Positions 41,992 to 50,471 of a DNA stretch of 64,000 nucleotides are shown here, piece after piece. Position numbers and translations under genes: made by a program. The notes under the pieces were generated by a model that saw nothing but the letters and a program-made list of their open reading frames with translations, searched no databases and was not told the DNA's origin. Position 1 is the stretch's first letter; every line of letters starts with the position of its first letter. The stretch comes from Pyxidicoccus xibeiensis (GTDB lineage Bacteria > Myxococcota > Myxococcia > Myxococcales > Myxococcaceae), in the NCBI RefSeq assembly GCF_024198175.1, contig NZ_JAJVKV010000001.1, positions 1,550,001-1,614,000 on the forward strand, in the 5' to 3' direction.

Positions 41992-43237
41992 CGAGGCCCC
42001 GTCCCTTCACCTGGGCCAGCGTGGCCGCGTCCGCCACCGGCCCCTTCGTGAAGTAGCCCGCCGCCTTCTTCGCCTCCATCTCCACCTTGGCGTCGGCGGG
42101 GATGAGGTCCTCCGGAATCGGCACGCGCTCCAGGATTTCGATGCCCGAGCGCGTAATCGCGTCGTGCTTCATGTCGCTCATGGACACGAAGCGGTGGATG
42201 CGGGTGATGCCCAGCCAGTGGAGCACGTCCGGCATCAGCTCCTGGAAGCGCATGTCCTGCACGCCGGCCACGCACTCGGTGCGCTGGAAGTAGGTGGCCG
42301 CAGAGTCGCCGCCCTCCTGCCGCTTGCGCGCGTTGTACACGAGGAACTTCGTCACCTCGCCCAGCGCGCGGCCCTCCTTGCGCAGGTAGACGATGAGGCC
42401 CGAGCCGCCCTTCTGCGCGCTGCGCACGCACTCTTCGATGCCGTGCGCCAGGTAAGGCCGGCACGTGCAGATGTCGCTGCCGAACACGTCCGAGCCATTG
42501 CACTCGTCATGCACGCGAACGGCCAGCGGGACGTCCCGGTCCGCCAGCGAGGCGATTTCGCCAAAGGCATACAGCGTGAGCCCGCCGATGGGCGGCAGGA
42601 AGATGTGCAGGTCCGGGCGCGTAATCAGCTCCGGGAACATGCCGCCCGTCTGCTCGAAGAGGCCGCGGCGCAGCGCGCTCTCCGTCAGCCCGAAGCGCCT
42701 GGCGATGCCCGGCAGGTACCACACCGGGTCCACCGCGGCCTTCGTCACCTTGATGTCGCCGTTGGCCGCGAGCAGGTCGCCATCCGGCGTCAGGCGCCCG
42801 GCGACGATGGCGTCGCGCACCTCCGGCAGGTTGATGTGGGCCTTGGTGACGGCGATGGTCGGCCGGAAGTCGATGTCCTGCTCGGAGTACGCGCGGAAGA
42901 CCTGCGGCGCAATCGCGCCCCACGGGTCCAGCGAGACGATGCGCTCCGGGTCGTTCCAGGACGGGTACGGCCCCACCTGCGCGGCGGGCGAGGTGTTCTT
43001 CAGGTCCGCGCGGTGGTCCTGCGGCAGCTGGCCGGCGGCCACGGCGAGCGCGCGGTAGACGGCATACGCGCCGGCGTGCGTGCCGATGACGTTGCGGTGC
43101 GCGGGCTCGGTGAGGGTGGCCACCACGGGGCCGCGACGAAGGGGCTCGGCGTCGCCCCAGCGGATGGGGACACGGGGCGTGTCTCCATCGGGGTGCGAGG
43201 TGAGGCGGATGTGGTTGACGGGCTTCTTGTCTGCCAT
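41984..43237 (-). CDS. urc1: GTP cyclohydrolase II homologue Urc1
   Basis: A 417-residue protein. The C-terminal half resembles GTP cyclohydrolase II: 'VRVHDECNGSDVFGSDICTCRPYLAHGIEECVRSAQKGGSGLIVYLRKEGRALGEVTKF' holds the zinc-ligand Cys cluster and the acid/Arg catalytic region. Length, the extra N-terminal half and the neighbours (urc4, upp) identify the Urc1 branch, which opens the uracil ring at nucleotide level, rather than riboflavin RibA. An ATG start with GGAGGGCG upstream is visible. Confidence 0.9.
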   Translation of the reverse strand: MADKKPVNHIRLTSHPDGDTPRVPIRWGDAEPLRRGPVVATLTEPAHRNVIGTHAGAYAVYRALAVAAGQLPQDHRADLKNTSPAAQVGPYPSWNDPERIVSLDPWGAIAPQVFRAYSEQDIDFRPTIAVTKAHINLPEVRDAIVAGRLTPDGDLLAANGDIKVTKAAVDPVWYLPGIARRFGLTESALRRGLFEQTGGMFPELITRPDLHIFLPPIGGLTLYAFGEIASLADRDVPLAVRVHDECNGSDVFGSDICTCRPYLAHGIEECVRSAQKGGSGLIVYLRKEGRALGEVTKFLVYNARKRQEGGDSAATYFQRTECVAGVQDMRFQELMPDVLHWLGITRIHRFVSMSDMKHDAITRSGIEILERVPIPEDLIPADAKVEMEAKKAAGYFTKGPVADAATLAQVKGRGLDV

Positions 43238-43295
43238 GGGAGCGCCCTCCTTGCGGGCGCGGTGCGGAGCTCGAGCGCGAGGTGGGAAGGAGGCT

Positions 43296-44786
43296 TCAGC
43301 TCATCCACGAGCCGTCGGTGCGGGCCGACCACTTGCGGGTGACCTTCTTCACCTGCGTCCAGAAGTCGAGGCTGGACGGGCCGGTGATGTCGCCGTGGCC
43401 GAAGCGCGAGTCACCGGTGCCCCCGAAGGAGAACGGCTCGCGCGGTACGGGGACGCCCACGTTGACGCCCACCATGCCGGCGCGCGCGTTCTCCACCACC
43501 GTCTGCGCCACCGCGCCATTGGTCGTGAAGATGGAGGCCGCGTTGCCGTAGGGCGACGCGTTCTCGATTTCCAGCGCCGCGGACAGCGTGGGCACGCGGA
43601 TGATGGAGAGCACGGGGCCGAACAGCTCGCGCTTCGCGGCCTCCATGTCCGGGCGCACGCCGTCCAGCAGCGTGGGGCCCAGCCAGTTGCCTCCCGCCCA
43701 GGCCTCGCCGGTGGGGCGACGGCCGCGCCCGTCGAGCAGCAGCTTCGCGCCCTCTTCCGTCGCGCGGGCAATGGCCGTCTCCAGCCGGTCCACCGCGCCC
43801 CGGTCGATGAGGGCGCCCATGCCGGGGCCGACCTCCATGCGGGACGCGCGGCGGACGATGTCCTGGATGAGCGGCTCCACGTCGCCGACGGCCAGCAGCA
43901 CGCTGGCGGCCATGCAGCGCTGGCCCGCGCACCCGGTGAACGAGTCCACCACGGCCTGCGGGGTGAGCTCGGGGTCCGCGTCGGGGACGACGATGACGTG
44001 ATTCTTGGCGCTGCCCAGCGCGAGCACGCGCTTGCCGCGCTTGCAGCCCTCCGCGTACAGGTGCCGCGCGACGGCGGACGAGCCCACGAAGCCGATGGCC
44101 TGCACGTCCGGGTGGGCCACCAGCGCGTCCACGGCCTCCTTGCCGCCGTGCACGACGGAGAAGACGCCGGGTGGGTAGCCCGCCTCGCACATCAGCTCGC
44201 CGAGCGCGCACGCCGTGAGGGGCACCTTTTCGGAGGGCTTGAGGATGAAGGCGTTGCCCAGCGTGACGGCGATGGGGAACATCCACATCGGCACCATCGC
44301 CGGGAAGTTGAAGGGGGTGATGCCCGCGACGATGCCCAGCGGCTCGCGGCGGAACTCACAGGTGACGCCGCGGCTGACCTCCATGTGGCCGCCGGTGTCG
44401 AGGTTCTGCAGCGACAGGGCGAAGTCCGTCACCTCCATGCCCTTGAGGAGCCCGGCGCGGGCCTCGCCCACCGTCTTGCCGGCCTCGCTGGCGGCGAGGT
44501 GGGCGAGCCGGTCCAGGTGCTGCTCCAGCAGCTGGCGGAAGCGCAGCAGGTGCTGGGTGCGCTCTCGCAGCGCGGTGTTGCGCCAGAGGGCCGCGGCGGG
44601 ACGCGCGGCCTCCACGGCCTGGGAGACTCCCGCGGCGGGCGTTAGAGGAACCCGGCCGATGACGGTGCCGGTGTAGGGGCTTTTTACGTCGAGCAGGCTC
44701 GCGCCCGAAGGCACGAGCCACTCACCGCCCACCAGGTTGCGACAGGAGACAACACTCTCAGGAAGCTTGATGAAGGACACGCGCAC
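43296..44786 (-). CDS. mmsA: CoA-acylating methylmalonate/malonate-semialdehyde dehydrogenase
   Basis: A 496-residue aldehyde dehydrogenase of the MMSDH family. The catalytic Cys lies in 'SFTGCAGQRCMAASVLL', and 'GITPFNFPAMVPMWMFPIAVTLGNAFILKPSEK' is the family NAD-binding stretch. 'PREPFSFGGTGDSRFGHGDITG' near the C-terminus is also typical. It converts malonate semialdehyde to acetyl-CoA, which fits the URC route producing 3-hydroxypropionate. It lies 58 bases upstream of urc1 on the same strand and is the first visible gene of the operon. Confidence 0.92.
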   Translation of the reverse strand: MRVSFIKLPESVVSCRNLVGGEWLVPSGASLLDVKSPYTGTVIGRVPLTPAAGVSQAVEAARPAAALWRNTALRERTQHLLRFRQLLEQHLDRLAHLAASEAGKTVGEARAGLLKGMEVTDFALSLQNLDTGGHMEVSRGVTCEFRREPLGIVAGITPFNFPAMVPMWMFPIAVTLGNAFILKPSEKVPLTACALGELMCEAGYPPGVFSVVHGGKEAVDALVAHPDVQAIGFVGSSAVARHLYAEGCKRGKRVLALGSAKNHVIVVPDADPELTPQAVVDSFTGCAGQRCMAASVLLAVGDVEPLIQDIVRRASRMEVGPGMGALIDRGAVDRLETAIARATEEGAKLLLDGRGRRPTGEAWAGGNWLGPTLLDGVRPDMEAAKRELFGPVLSIIRVPTLSAALEIENASPYGNAASIFTTNGAVAQTVVENARAGMVGVNVGVPVPREPFSFGGTGDSRFGHGDITGPSSLDFWTQVKKVTRKWSARTDGSWMS

Positions 44787-45090
44787 CCCCCAGGTGGCTG
44801 CGTGAGGCAGTGCGCCCCATCATAAGCGCGAGCGTGGATGACCCGGCAACCCGGGCCAGAGCAGCGCTGTCGTGGACCGGGCCGAAACTCGCGCCTTCAG
44901 CCAGGGCGAGTGCTGGATAGGCGACCAATGCGGGGCGTCATGTCTCACAGATGGCCGGATTCCGAGGGGATGCGACGGGACGCGGAGCGTCATCTCGCGA
45001 GCAGGCGGGCGAGTGCTGGTGGGCCGGCTCCCCGGACGTGCGAGATCATTTCCGCTGAGGCGGGCGGGTCGGAAGCGACGCCCCGAGGCC
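44787..45090. other. Intergenic region upstream of the URC operon
   Basis: About 300 bases between the start of mmsA and the end of the next minus-strand gene. It probably holds the operon promoter. I see no riboswitch, clear operator or RNA gene. Confidence 0.4.
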
Positions 45091-45501
45091 TCAGGCGCGA
45101 GCGTCCTGGCCCAGGTGCGCGAGGAGCCGAGAGAGCGTCGCGGTGTCGTCGGCGTCCGGCTGGAGGCCTGCGGCCCGGGCCTCGGCGTACAGCGCGAGCG
45201 CGTACTGGAAGCGGGCGGCGGCGGTGGCCGGGTCCCCCTGGGCGAGGAGGTTCTCCCCGTCCTCCGCCACGAGGCGGGCGAGGACCTTCACCCGCGTGGG
45301 GTCTCCGAGCAGCCGCGCCGTGGAAGCGGGGTCCGCGAGGAGCAGGGCGCCGTACTCCATGCCGAGCGAGGAGAGCGCGGTGTCATGGATGAGCTGCTGG
45401 GCCTCGGCATGGCGCTGCTCCCGGCGGGCCTGGACGATGCGGGCCAGCGCGGCGACGAACTGCTCGATGAGCCGCTCGATGTAGTCCTTGCGGATGGACA
45501 T
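45091..45501 (-). CDS. Small helical protein, unknown function
   Basis: A 136-residue, mostly helical protein ('MSIRKDYIERLIEQFVAALARIVQARREQRHAEAQQLI...AAARFQYALALYAEARAAG'), with a TPR-like last third. Related proteins are found across myxobacteria as uncharacterised proteins (DUF6483-like by pattern). No catalytic motif, signal or membrane helix is visible. The gene is divergent from the TssC-like gene, with 133 bases between starts. Confidence 0.7.
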   Translation of the reverse strand: MSIRKDYIERLIEQFVAALARIVQARREQRHAEAQQLIHDTALSSLGMEYGALLLADPASTARLLGDPTRVKVLARLVAEDGENLLAQGDPATAAARFQYALALYAEARAAGLQPDADDTATLSRLLAHLGQDARA

Positions 45502-45634
45502 GGCGTGTGAAGGCTAATGGCGGTGCGGGGTCGGTGCACGCCCGCTGGCGGAGTGATGCGAACCCCCTTCCTCCATTGGCCCTCCGACGCGGTAACGTAG
45601 CGGCCTCCACGATACTGGCAGGCGGGAACGGTCC
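45502..45634. promoter_or_regulatory. Divergent promoter region of the TssBC-like gene
   Basis: 133 bases separate two divergent starts (45501 and 45635). A promoter pair is inferred from the layout only; no clear operator is visible. Confidence 0.35.
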
Positions 45635-47311
45635 ATGAGTCAGAGCGGCAGCAGTGCAGAGGGAGCGCGTGTGCGGTGGCTGGTGGCGGGAGCCTTCTCT
45701 CCGTCTCCCTCCGGCCGGCGCTTCCACGTCACCTCCGAGTCCTTCGCCTCCGAGCTCGCGCGCGCCGCCACCGGCCTGCGCGTCACCGTGCCGGACCGGC
45801 TGGGCGCCAGTGACACGCGCACCGTGGAGCTGTCGTTCGACCGGCTCCGCGCCTTCGGCCTCGCGGACCTCGTCACCACCGTCCCAGAGCTGCGCGCGCT
45901 CCACGCCCTGCACGAGGAGCTGTCCCGCTCGGACCCGCTCCGCGCGCTGTCCGCCGAGGAGGCCGCCACCCGCGTGGCCACCATCACTGGGCCAGGCCGC
46001 CTCCCCGACGCGGTGGCCGAGGCGCTGCGCGCCACCGTGACGCCCCTGCCCGTCGCGCCCCCGCCGCCCTCCGAGCCCTCCGAGCCCGGGAAGGGGGACG
46101 ACCTGGTGGAGTCCCTGCTCAACCGCGCCGACCCGAGCTCGCCCGCCGCGGCGTCGCGCGCGGTGGACGCCTTCCTGCGAGCCATCAACCCGAAGGTCCC
46201 CGCGTCGTCCTCCGGCTCGGCGTCGAAGCCCGTCTCCGCGAGCAAGACGGCCCGGGACCTCGTGGAGGAGGCGATGCTGAGCACGGCGAAGGACCTCCTC
46301 GCCGCGGAGCCCGTCGCGCAGCTGGAGTCCGCGTGGCGCGGCCTGAAGTGGCTGGTGGACCAGAACCCCAAGGGCTCGGGGCTCGCGGTGGAGGTGCTCG
46401 ACGTGGCCCGCCCCTGGCTCATGGACGCGCTCCAGGCCGAGCTCGCGGCCGAGCCGTTCGAGCGGCCGGATGCCGTGTTCGTGGTGGACGCCACGGATGA
46501 CGTCGGGCTGCTCGGCAAGCTCGCGGCGCTGGGTGAGCGCGCACAGGTGCCGGTGGTGGCGGCGGTGTCGCCGTCACTGCTGGGCGTGGCGCCGGGCGAG
46601 CTGTCCCTGGCGCTGGAGGAGGAGCGCGACAACGTCTCCGACGCGTGGAAGGAGCTGCGACAGGACGAGTCGGCGCGCTGGCTGTGCGCGGTGCTCAACC
46701 GCGTGGTGGCGACGAGCGAGGGCCGTGGCCAGGGGAAGCGCACGTGCTTCACCAGCCCCGCGTTCGCGGTGGCGACGATGATGGTGTCGAGCTTCCGCGA
46801 CACGGGCGCCTTCGCGCGCATCATGGGGCAGCCTGGCGGCGTGCGTGCTCCGTCGATGTGGGAGCTGCCGGCGGGCCGGGACAAGGGGCTGTCGATTCCC
46901 ACCGAGCACTTCCTCCCCATCCGCGCGCAGGCGCGTCTGGAGGAGCGGGGCATCATGGGACTGGGCAGCGGGCGCAACACGGACGCGGTGCTGCTGGCCG
47001 CGGCGCCCACGGTGTACGGCGGAGGCTATGCGGTGCCGCTGCCGGCGCAGTTGCTGACGGGCCGAATCGTCCGCTTCGCCACCTGGGTGAGGGACCAGCT
47101 CCCGGCCGGCTCGGGCGGCGAGGAGGTCTCCGCCATCTTCACCCAGGCCGCCGAGGTGTTCCTCTTCCGGGGCGCCACGGAGAACGGGCAGCTCCGCGCC
47201 GAGGTCGTCTCCACCGAGAATGGCCGGGGCGTCGCCGTCAGCGCCACGGTGCGTCCGGAGCACGCCGGCACGCGCTTCCAGCTCGGCTTCGTGCTGCCGC
47301 TGCGCGACTGA
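45635..47311 (+). CDS. TssB/TssC-like sheath fusion protein
   Basis: A 558-residue protein. Residues about 25-110 resemble TssB/VipA ('LRVTVPDRLG...TVELSFDRLRAFGLADLVTTVPELRALHALHEELS'). A Pro/Ser-rich linker (about 130-150) leads to a TssC/VipB-like domain ('AEPVAQLESAWRGLKWLVDQ', 'DAVFVVDATDDVGLLGKLAALGERAQVPVVAAVSPSLLG', 'LPAQLLTGRIVRFATWVRDQLP'). In type VI secretion the two are separate subunits of the contractile sheath. No other tss genes are in the window, so the partner apparatus is unknown. The fusion may be structural or regulatory. A hairpin follows the stop at 47351-47368. Confidence 0.72.
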   Translation: MSQSGSSAEGARVRWLVAGAFSPSPSGRRFHVTSESFASELARAATGLRVTVPDRLGASDTRTVELSFDRLRAFGLADLVTTVPELRALHALHEELSRSDPLRALSAEEAATRVATITGPGRLPDAVAEALRATVTPLPVAPPPPSEPSEPGKGDDLVESLLNRADPSSPAAASRAVDAFLRAINPKVPASSSGSASKPVSASKTARDLVEEAMLSTAKDLLAAEPVAQLESAWRGLKWLVDQNPKGSGLAVEVLDVARPWLMDALQAELAAEPFERPDAVFVVDATDDVGLLGKLAALGERAQVPVVAAVSPSLLGVAPGELSLALEEERDNVSDAWKELRQDESARWLCAVLNRVVATSEGRGQGKRTCFTSPAFAVATMMVSSFRDTGAFARIMGQPGGVRAPSMWELPAGRDKGLSIPTEHFLPIRAQARLEERGIMGLGSGRNTDAVLLAAAPTVYGGGYAVPLPAQLLTGRIVRFATWVRDQLPAGSGGEEVSAIFTQAAEVFLFRGATENGQLRAEVVSTENGRGVAVSATVRPEHAGTRFQLGFVLPLRD

Positions 47312-47893
47312 GCCAGGGCAGGGACGTACCCCCTCGGTGCTTCGTTGGCCGGAAGGAACGCTCCTTCCACGAGGCGAAGAGGCTCGGCGAGCCGAGGGAT
47401 GAACCGACAACGTTCATGTTGGTGACGTCAAGACCCCAAACCCCCTGCCTCCGGGCGCGCGGGCGCTTCGCAGAACAAGGGGGTGGGGGGCGGCGTCGTG
47501 GTGTTGTCAGCTGGGGCTACGGGGGGAAGCGGGCGGAGCAAACGGGGTCGATCGGCACCGCGAAAATCTCACCGGCGATTCTGAGGACGGCGAGCACCGC
47601 CGTGCAGGCGCTCCCCTATTGCGAATGTAGACCCGAATGGAGATGCGGCGAGCCCTAGCAGCGCGTCTCATGCGTGCCGAGGTGGTCTTGAGGGATGCAC
47701 AGAGGGCCTTGTTGGCTCCGAGGGAGTACAGGCTCCGATACTTCGTTGCACGGGAGGAACACGCGGCTACGAAACGCCAGTGCATGTAGCCGGTCGTTCG
47801 TCCCTGATTCGCTAGGAAACCAAGCTCCTTGAGGCCCCCAATTGAAACGAAACCCAGCTTGGAGGGCCTGTCACAATACGCCTGTGAGTTCCT
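47312..47893. other. Gene-poor stretch at the edge of the low-GC island
   Basis: Apart from a hairpin at 47351-47368 and a short frame of 50 codons at 47637-47789 (weak ribosome binding site, low confidence), no gene is recognisable. GC content begins to fall here. Inverted CCAAGCT (47820-47826) and AGCTTGG (47856-47862) could form a terminator for the small minus-strand gene ending at 47894. Confidence 0.45.
47351..47368. terminator. Hairpin after the TssC-like gene
   Basis: GGAAGGA and TCCTTCC form a perfect 7-base stem with a 4-base loop, 40 bases after the stop at 47311. The sequence resembles the two dyads at 62407 and 62451, so it may be a member of a dispersed palindromic repeat rather than a plain terminator. 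Confidence 0.5.
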
Positions 47894-48436
47894 CTAACTA
47901 ACCGCCGCAGCCCAGCTCTGACCGTTGAACCGACGTCCGAGCATCCAAGGATCTGGCAGTTCAGCGGGAACGGAGCGCTCGCGGAGGAATCGTTTCCGAC
48001 GAGGGGTCGCCAAGTCTTGTGGCCGAGCCCCTGCCATAAATGCTGTGACGACTTCGTGGAAGACAGTGCGGACTCGCGTCTGCATCGGTACCAGAAAGGA
48101 GCGCGGTACCTCGACTTCCTGCGGTTCCGTCACGAATAGAGCCGCCCTGTTTTCCTCAGCAAGATTCTTTAGGGCCTCAAGTGGCCGCTGTGTACCGCGC
48201 GCGGCCCGCTCGAAGGCACGGGCGATGTATCCTGGGCGTTCGAGGAGCAGGCGACGATAAGTGGGGCCTAGTGCGGTACGCTCCCTTTGAGAGAATTGCT
48301 CCGGGTCGCGAGTCCACAACACAAGGAACCGCGTCTTCCCGTTCCGAGATTCAAACCCCATGGCAAGGCCCAATGGGATTCGGTCCTCGGACGGACGGGT
48401 GGGATCTCGTCGGAACTCGATAAGGGCTACCCACAT
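47894..48436 (-). CDS. Small partner of the HipA-like kinase
   Basis: About 180 residues ('MWVALIEFRRDPTRPSEDRIPLGLAMGFESRNGKTRFLVLWTRDPEQF...'). The ATG at 48436 is preferred to 48457 because GGAG lies 11 bases upstream and it overlaps the kinase stop by 10 bases. I do not recognise the family. The first 60 residues look beta-rich and the centre helical ('RRLLLERPGYIARAFERAARG'). HipA-like kinases are often paired with small proteins (DUF3037 or HipB-like HTH); this one matches neither clearly. A cognate regulator or antitoxin role is inferred from the coupling. Confidence 0.68.
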   Translation of the reverse strand: MWVALIEFRRDPTRPSEDRIPLGLAMGFESRNGKTRFLVLWTRDPEQFSQRERTALGPTYRRLLLERPGYIARAFERAARGTQRPLEALKNLAEENRAALFVTEPQEVEVPRSFLVPMQTRVRTVFHEVVTAFMAGARPQDLATPRRKRFLRERSVPAELPDPWMLGRRFNGQSWAAAVS

Positions 48437-49344
48437 GTTTCCGGCTCTCCAGCCCATGCTAGCTCCCCAAAGAACTTAACCAACGACGCCCGCAGAGTCG
48501 ACTGCCTCTCCACCAGTCCGCTCTGTATCCCGTGCTTCTGACTAGCTGACAGAAACTCATCGGGAATCCGACCCACAATCTCACCAATCTTCGAGCGAGG
48601 CAGGCGCTCGATTGCTTCAATCGTAGTTTTGAGTACGTGAACGTCCAGTTGGCTAGCGTCCGGGTAGGCGAGCACAGGAGCTACGGCGCTGGGATCCGCG
48701 CCAGCAGAGAGCCCGAACATAAGTGACCCCGCGAAATCAATGTACGCGACCCGGACTAGGCTCGGGTCCTCCTCTTCCTTGAAAATGAGGTTACCCGGGT
48801 TCTTGCGGTCGGTGTTGCCGACCCAAGAGTCGAAGGCCACGAGTGCCGATCCTGGTTCAAGGAAGTGTGGGAGAAGATGCTCCACAGAGGCGGGGTCATC
48901 TTCGACAGCTCCCCAGGGAACGATGGGGCCATCAAAAGGAAAGAGGGAGACAGAAAGCGTTTTTATAGGGAGATCCAGCTTCTTGGATGCCCTCCACAGG
49001 ATTGCAGGTGGAACCGGCAGATCCAACTCGTAGGCGAGATCAGCGCAGATCTTCTCTATGGCGGCGCGGGGCCACGTCTCTGGGGGAGGCTTGGTCTCCC
49101 TCGGCTTGGCGACCCCGGCAAGGTCGCCGCTACGGACGTAGAACGGCTTGGACTCGCCAAGTGGAGCCTCCGCCGTGTGCTTCCAAGCGCGCTCCAGAAT
49201 GGCCGTCTGCGCCCATTCGTTCGCGACCGTCTCAACCCCTGCTGGGAACTTACGCAGCCCCAAACCCCGTGCCCCCCGCGAATACCGCGCTCTCGGAAGT
49301 TCCAGATATGCTGCACGCGACCGGATGCCCCAACGCGGACGCAA
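48427..49344 (-). CDS. HipA-like serine/threonine kinase
   Basis: Up to 305 residues (start uncertain; the true start may be 40-55 codons downstream of 49344). Kinase features are the lysine segment 'RSGDLAGVAKPRE', the helix 'IEKICADLAYELDLPVPPAILW', the catalytic loop 'AFDSWVGNTDRKNPGNLIF' (N-x-D-R-x-x-x-N, like HipA) and the metal-binding 'AYIDFAGSLMFG' (DFG equivalent). It is shorter than E. coli HipA and resembles the compact HipA_2-type kinases. Codon usage and GC (about 57%) differ strongly from the flanks, a sign of transfer. The next gene overlaps its stop. Confidence 0.82.
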   Translation of the reverse strand: MRPRWGIRSRAAYLELPRARYSRGARGLGLRKFPAGVETVANEWAQTAILERAWKHTAEAPLGESKPFYVRSGDLAGVAKPRETKPPPETWPRAAIEKICADLAYELDLPVPPAILWRASKKLDLPIKTLSVSLFPFDGPIVPWGAVEDDPASVEHLLPHFLEPGSALVAFDSWVGNTDRKNPGNLIFKEEEDPSLVRVAYIDFAGSLMFGLSAGADPSAVAPVLAYPDASQLDVHVLKTTIEAIERLPRSKIGEIVGRIPDEFLSASQKHGIQSGLVERQSTLRASLVKFFGELAWAGEPETCG

Positions 49345-49503
49345 AGGTGCTTGCGCGTCGTGTGGAAGTCAACAGCCTGAAGTTGCCTCGGTTCCGCAGC
49401 TTCTTCGGCCACACTGGGCTATCCCCGTATGTCAGAAGGTGTCGCTTCGGCTGACGTGCCGAACTGCCCACCCCTCGAGGGCAGGCCCAGCCACGGATTC
49501 CTT

Positions 49504-50418
49504 TCAGGGACGCCTCGCGAGGAAGCCGGCGCGAGCAGCGACCCCATGCCGCTTCCGGTAGTCGCGCGGCGACACACCGAATACGCGCGTGAAGCTCGCC
49601 GTGAAGTGCGACAGGTCCCCGAAGCCCGCGTCCATCGCCACCTCTGTGATGGGCTCGCGCCGTGTCCGCAGCGCCATTGCCGCCATCCGCAGCCGGGTGG
49701 CGATGACGAACTGCCGCGGCGTCTGTCCCGTCATCGCCCGGAAGAGCCGCAGGAAGTGGAAGCTGCTCAGCCCCGCGAGCGCCGCCAGCGCGTCGAGCGA
49801 GCAGTCCTCCGCGCCATGGGCCTCCACGTACCGCAGCGTCCGGGTGATTCGCCGGGCCTGCCGTGAGGACAGCTCGGCTCCGGCAACCGCACCACCACGG
49901 TCCGCCGCCAGTGCGACTTCCGCGACCGTCAGCGCGGCCTCGCGCAGCGCGTCCGGCTCGCCACCACGCAGCGCCTCCTGCGCGAGGACCACGGCCTCCG
50001 CCGAGGCCGGCGACGCGGGAATGCAGACTCCCTCGAAAGCCCGCGCTCCGGTCAGCCGCATCCCGAGCGAGCGCCCCATGTCCTCCAGCAGCGCCTCCCC
50101 ATAGTCGAAGACGATGGAGCGGTCTCCGCCCGCGTCGACGTGCCGATACTCGTACGGCGCCGACGCGTTGCCGAGCAGCAGCGCGCCCGGCCCCACCACC
50201 CGCGCACCCTGCCGAGACCGGGCATGGAAGGCACCGGCCAGCATCACGCTGATGTGGGCACGCGGGTGCTCTCCCTCGGAGAGCGGGCTGCGAGCGTCCG
50301 CGCAACACACGCAGTCCCCCGCGCCAAATGACGCGTCCTCCGCGAGCACGTAGTAGCCGCTCGGCCTGTCGGGGAGACCTGGCCGCGACGCCGCAACATT
50401 CCCAAAGTTTCGCGCCAC
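49504..50418 (-). CDS. AraC-family transcriptional regulator
   Basis: A 304-residue protein. The N-terminal 190 residues form a cupin-like sensor ('HPRAHISVMLAGAFHARSRQGARVVGPGALLLGNASAPYEYRHVDAGG'). The C-terminal 100 hold two helix-turn-helices typical of AraC ('CSLDALAALAGLSSFHFLRLFRAMTGQTPRQFVIATRLRMAAMALRT' and 'ITEVAMDAGFGDLSHFTASFTRVFGVSPRDYRKRHG'). The ligand is unknown. It is divergent from a PD40 lipoprotein gene, which may be its target. Confidence 0.92.
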   Translation of the reverse strand: MARNFGNVAASRPGLPDRPSGYYVLAEDASFGAGDCVCCADARSPLSEGEHPRAHISVMLAGAFHARSRQGARVVGPGALLLGNASAPYEYRHVDAGGDRSIVFDYGEALLEDMGRSLGMRLTGARAFEGVCIPASPASAEAVVLAQEALRGGEPDALREAALTVAEVALAADRGGAVAGAELSSRQARRITRTLRYVEAHGAEDCSLDALAALAGLSSFHFLRLFRAMTGQTPRQFVIATRLRMAAMALRTRREPITEVAMDAGFGDLSHFTASFTRVFGVSPRDYRKRHGVAARAGFLARRP

Positions 50419-50471
50419 GGCCCGATGCTACTGCCACGAGCCACTGCACCGGAAAGCCAGAGGCCCGAAGC

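Noticed and set aside
47637..47789. Short frame that could be a transposase remnant or small gene
   Set aside because: The 50 residues match nothing I recognise and the ribosome binding site is weak; not called as a gene.
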